From SOIA01 sp964348015 (GTDB taxonomy: Bacteria > Acidobacteriota > Aminicenantia > Aminicenantales > Aminicenantaceae), in contig CAYGBC010000030.1 of assembly GCA_964348015.1 (NCBI GenBank), forward strand, positions 1 through 64,000: a stretch of DNA of 64,000 nt, given 5' to 3'. Numbering within the stretch: the first letter of the stretch is position 1; every line of letters begins with the position of its first letter. Of the stretch, positions 61,410 through 64,000 are shown one piece after another. The notes under the pieces were generated by a model, which saw nothing but the letters and a program-made list of their open reading frames with translations, was not told the DNA's origin and made no database searches. A program made the translations under genes and the position numbers.

Positions 61410-62408
61410 CTAATCCAGGCCGATCGCCGACCGGACTTCCTCCATAGTTTTTTGCGCGACCTGGCGGGCTTTCGTGTTGCCCTCCTCCAGTATATCCCAG
61501 ACACGCTGGGGATTTTTTTCGAATTGTTTTCTTTTTTGCCTAAAAGGAGCCAGAAGCTCGATGAGGCGTTTGATGACCACATCCTTGCACTCCAGGCAGC
61601 CGATTCCGGCTGTCCGGCATCCCTGAGCCAGTTCCTCTCTCTTTCCTTTTTCCACAAAGGCTGTGTGCAGGGTAAACACCGGGCAGTCATCCGGCTCCCC
61701 GGGATCCGTCCTCCGTTTGCGCCGGGTATCCGTGATCATCGGGGATATTTTCTGACGGATGATTTTTGGGGGGTCCTTGAGAAGGATGGTGTTCCCGAAA
61801 GATTTGCTCATTTTGCGGCCGTCTACTCCGGCCAGCTTCGGGACTTCTGTCAGGATAGTCTGCGGCTCAGGGAAGACGTTTCCGTAGAGACGGTTGAAGC
61901 GCCGCGTGATCTCACGGGCCAGCTCCAGATGATAGGCCTGGTCTTCTCCGACGGGCACCGCATTGGCTTTGTAAATGAGTATATCCGCGGTTTGAAGCAC
62001 GGGATATCCCAGGAATCCGTAGGTATTCAGGTCCTTGTCCGGGATTTCTTTCTGCAACTCCTTGAATGTCGGGACTCTCTGCACCCAGGGAAGCGGGACG
62101 ACCATCGACAGGAGCAGATGGAGTTCCGCATGCTCTTTCACCTCGGATTGGACAAAGATAACGCTTTTGTCCGGTCCCAACCCGATACTCAGCCAATCCA
62201 GCGCCACTTCAAACGTGAATTTTTTGATGATCTTTGAGTTCTGGTATTCAGAGCTCAACGCATGCCAGCTCACGATGCTGTAGTAACATGTGTGCTCTTC
62301 CTGGAATTTGAGCCAGTTCCGGAATGCCCCGGCCAAGTGGCCGAGATGACAGGGTCCAGTCGGTCTGAGGCCGGAGAGAACGACTTTTTTCTTGTGTTTG
62401 GCGCTCAT
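61410..62408 (-). CDS. trpS: tryptophan--tRNA ligase
   Basis: 332 residues, class Ic. GLRPTGPCHLGHLAGAFRNW contains the HIGH-type motif (HLGH), and AGVDGRKMSKSFGNTILLKD the KMSKS motif; VGEDQAYHLELAREITRRF lies at the ATP/Trp site. Charges tRNA-Trp. The ATG follows the M50 gene's stop by one base, so the two are likely cotranscribed. Confidence 0.96.
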   Translation of the reverse strand: MSAKHKKKVVLSGLRPTGPCHLGHLAGAFRNWLKFQEEHTCYYSIVSWHALSSEYQNSKIIKKFTFEVALDWLSIGLGPDKSVIFVQSEVKEHAELHLLLSMVVPLPWVQRVPTFKELQKEIPDKDLNTYGFLGYPVLQTADILIYKANAVPVGEDQAYHLELAREITRRFNRLYGNVFPEPQTILTEVPKLAGVDGRKMSKSFGNTILLKDPPKIIRQKISPMITDTRRKRRTDPGEPDDCPVFTLHTAFVEKGKREELAQGCRTAGIGCLECKDVVIKRLIELLAPFRQKRKQFEKNPQRVWDILEEGNTKARQVAQKTMEEVRSAIGLD

Positions 62409-62409
62409 T

Positions 62410-63093
62410 TCAGAAAAGCACTATAGAATGTATGATCAAGTTAAAAGGATACATGAGAATTTGAAGAAGTCCGAAGTATATTAAAGCCAGCAGAATCAAA
62501 AACCCGAAAGGCCGGATGCGCTCGTATTTCTGGATGGCTTCTTCGGAGAGGAATCCCATCAGGATACCGCTTCCATCCAGAGGGGGGATCGGGATGAGGT
62601 TGAAGACCGCGAGCAGGCAGTTGATGTAGGCAAAATAGTACAGAATGAGAGCCAGGACACCTAAAGGGTAGAAACCGCTGCTAAACCCTCCGATTTGAAG
62701 GATGTTGGCTCTGAGGAAGTACACCACGTTGGGACTGAAAAGCTTCAGGATGACGATAATTATTAAAGAGCCCGCGGCTATGGTCATGTTTGAGGCGGGG
62801 CCCGCGGCCGATATCCAGAGGTTGTCTCGACGCGGATTTCGCAGGTTGAGAGGATTGACAGGAACCGGTTTGGCCCAGCCAAAAAGAAACGGGGCTCTCA
62901 TCACGACCAAGATCAACGGAAAAATAACCGTGCCTATCGGGTCGATGTGAGCAATGGGATTAAGAGTGACTCGACCCAGGCTGTAGGCAGTGGGATCCCC
63001 TAATTTATTGGCGGCCCACCCGTGAGCGGCTTCGTGCACAGTTATGGCAAAAAGCAGGGCGAAACCCATTATAATATAAGATGCGACATTCAT
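62410..63093 (-). CDS. site-2-protease-family (M50) integral membrane protein
   Basis: 227 residues from the ATG at 63093, with AGGTAG upstream; a longer frame runs into the repeat element. About six membrane helices. FAITVHEAAHGWAANKLGDP has the HExxH zinc motif and NLIPIPPLDGSGILMGFL the third-ligand NxxPxxPLDG motif. No PDZ domain, so this is the short M50 form common beside trpS and scpAB, of unknown substrate, unlike RseP. Confidence 0.93.
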   Translation of the reverse strand: MNVASYIIMGFALLFAITVHEAAHGWAANKLGDPTAYSLGRVTLNPIAHIDPIGTVIFPLILVVMRAPFLFGWAKPVPVNPLNLRNPRRDNLWISAAGPASNMTIAAGSLIIIVILKLFSPNVVYFLRANILQIGGFSSGFYPLGVLALILYYFAYINCLLAVFNLIPIPPLDGSGILMGFLSEEAIQKYERIRPFGFLILLALIYFGLLQILMYPFNLIIHSIVLF

Positions 63094-63160
63094 TTTTCTA
63101 CCTGATTCATTTATAACATATGAGTCCTGGGCCGTAAAGCAAAAAGGGAAAAGTTCAGGA

Positions 63161-63456
63161 CAGTGGGTTCCCAAAACACGCAACTTTTGCCCCTACGAGC
63201 ACCTTGGAGGGGGAACAGCTCCGCTTTCCCCCTTCCAACGTTCGCTTGCTTCCTCGCGCTCTCTGCCTCCCCTTCTCGGACGCTCAGACGCATCCTGCGA
63301 CCAAGGGGCCATACCCCCTTGGATCCCCCACTGATTTGGGCCCGCTGAGCAGGCCCCAAATCAGACAAAAGCGGCTCGGTTTCAGGCTCCGCTCTCCTCA
63401 CCTCTTCGGTGAGGAACCGTGCCCGCTCCGCCTTCAAACGGTTTTCTCACCCACTG
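63161..63456 (-). repeat. structured dispersed element, copy 2 (candidate ncRNA or MITE-like)
   Basis: Intergenic, no gene. A closing stem CAGTGGGT (63161-63168)/ACCCACTG (63449-63456) encloses four stable hairpins: TTGGAGGGGGAA/TTCCCCCTTCCAA (63204-63215, 63226-63238), CCAAGGGG/CCCCTTGG (63301-63308, 63315-63322), CTGATTTGGG/CCCAAATCAG (63331-63340, 63355-63364) and CCTCACC/GGTGAGG (63396-63402, 63408-63414). On the minus strand its 5' core (63454-63375) matches 10812-10894 almost exactly outside the last hairpin. Here the structure is longer than copy 1. Flanked by the M50 gene and, across a terminator, the last gene. Confidence 0.72.
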
Positions 63457-63506
63457 CCCTTCACTCGACCATCGATAAGCAAAAAAAGAGAAAAGAATAA
63501 AAAAAA

Positions 63507-63534
63507 GCCCCATCAGACACGATGGGGCCTTTTA
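63507..63534 (-). terminator. rho-independent terminator, probably bidirectional
   Basis: GCCCCATC-AGACAC-GATGGGGC with A residues on the left and T residues on the right. On the minus strand it follows the FMN-type gene by about 20 bases and ends in eight or more U residues, so it mainly terminates that gene; a shorter T run faces the plus strand. Confidence 0.9.
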
Positions 63535-63552
63535 TGCCTTAATTTGACAGGA

Positions 63553-64000
63553 TCAGCCTTCCAGGATTTTGTCGACTTCTTCTTTGTCCACTTCTGTGAT
63601 GTAGGGAATACCGCTGATGTTGGCCGCATCTTGAGTGAGAGCGGCGATATCATCCCGCGTGATATATTCCAAGGCGAATTTTCGATTCCCGGCCATAAGC
63701 TGGCGCAACCCTTGACTGAGTCTGTGAAAGTATGTGTAAAGCCCGATCGCGCCAGTGGGAATGTCGTTAAATCTCTCCTTGTATTTTTTCTTCAATTCCG
63801 GAGCTGTGACAAAAATTTCTTCAGGCGTATTGCCGAAGCGTTCGACGTACACCGGGATCTGGTCTTCACTGATTCTCTTGCCAATTGTTTTTCCAACCAT
63901 AGTGGCAGCCATGGGTCCTCTGGCCATGCCCACAACCTTGAAATACGGCGCACCCAGGGCAAGCGCTTTATAGATTTGATCTTCGAACGTGATTCCTCCA
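63553..64000 (-). CDS. FMN-binding glutamate synthase-type protein, C-terminal part
   Basis: C-terminal 148 residues of a gene that starts beyond the window. ITFEDQIYKALALGAPYFKV, then GMARGPMAATMVGKTIGKRI and PTGAIGLYTYFHRLSQGLRQ, LMAGNRKFALEYITRDDIAA, and the end AANISGIPYITEVDKEEVDK are as in the stand-alone FMN-binding glutamate-synthase-like family (related to the GltB FMN barrel and rubredoxin-fused forms). The cofactor-binding front half is not in view. Terminated by the hairpin at 63507. Confidence 0.78.
   Translation of the reverse strand, partial: GGITFEDQIYKALALGAPYFKVVGMARGPMAATMVGKTIGKRISEDQIPVYVERFGNTPEEIFVTAPELKKKYKERFNDIPTGAIGLYTYFHRLSQGLRQLMAGNRKFALEYITRDDIAALTQDAANISGIPYITEVDKEEVDKILEG

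Noticed and set aside
63111..63437. Minus-strand 108-residue frame (and plus-strand frames) in the 63 kb intergenic region
   Set aside because: Composition is that of the hairpin-rich element, Arg/Gly/Pro-rich, with no family-like pattern and no ribosome site.

Overview
The window reads like a chromosome segment of a Gram-negative, outer-membrane bacterium of moderate GC, most probably an Acidobacteriota or Candidatus Aminicenantes relative. This is inferred from gene content and not from a marker tree. The pointers are two GWxTD-domain proteins beside a sulfatase-TPR fusion, many TPR lipoproteins and secreted TPR proteins, a TonB-receptor-type barrel end, post-COAP-1-like and FlgD-Ig-like secreted proteins, pyruvate phosphate dikinase, and frequent 1-20 bp gene overlaps. 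No plasmid, phage or CRISPR locus is visible. Nearly all of the sequence is coding.

Layout: 1-6912 (+) holds the end of an outer-membrane barrel with its terminator, then a cell-envelope cluster (carboxypeptidase-regulatory/TPR protein, sulfatase-like/TPR protein, two paralogous GWxTD proteins). 6955-11300 (-) holds a secreted protein of unknown function, mltG-ruvX-ddl and an HU protein, with a repeat-like structured element at 10751-10945. 11483-13506 (+) holds a secreted protein behind a consensus promoter, and proline dehydrogenase. 13764-18009 has tRNA-Gly and tRNA-Cys, separated by about 4 kb that ends in a partial copy of the tRNA-Gly 3' half. This looks like a small tRNA-associated genomic island with four exported-protein genes. 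18076-21190 holds a Yip1-like membrane protein and pyrK-pyrD-pyrF. 21320-26564 (+) holds an aminotransferase, ppdK and a histone-deacetylase-family enzyme, separated by two inverted-repeat (MITE/REP-like) elements. 26561-35295 (-) holds cutA, an M20 peptidase, pgsA, a TPR/SLH lipoprotein, hflX-miaA, a tiny membrane peptide, and a Yip1/ABC-ATPase/membrane-fusion-protein set. 35450-38657 holds a degenerate M48-like protein and accBC.

38838-43655 (+) is a translation block: ffh, rpsP, khpA, rimM (frameshifted at a T10 run), trmD, rplS, rnhB. It is followed by a 969-residue TPR/coiled-coil protein, a sigma-54 activator and a small CPxC protein. 48594-56393 holds nhaC, iadA, a PlsC-like protein, an M29 aminopeptidase, a PpiD-like chaperone and an acyl-CoA dehydrogenase. 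56468-59854 (-) is an operon of ispH, rpsA, an HU/IHF protein and a HIT protein. 60101-64000 (-) holds scpB, scpA, trpS, an M50 protease, a strongly structured intergenic element and the end of an FMN-binding glutamate-synthase-type gene.

The best candidates for something undescribed are two. One is the tRNA-Gly-bounded island, with its pair of FlgD-Ig-like paralogues and two other exported proteins. The other is the dispersed structured element present at 10751-10945 (+) and 63161-63456 (-), whose flanking helices differ in sequence between the copies but keep pairing while the core is nearly identical.
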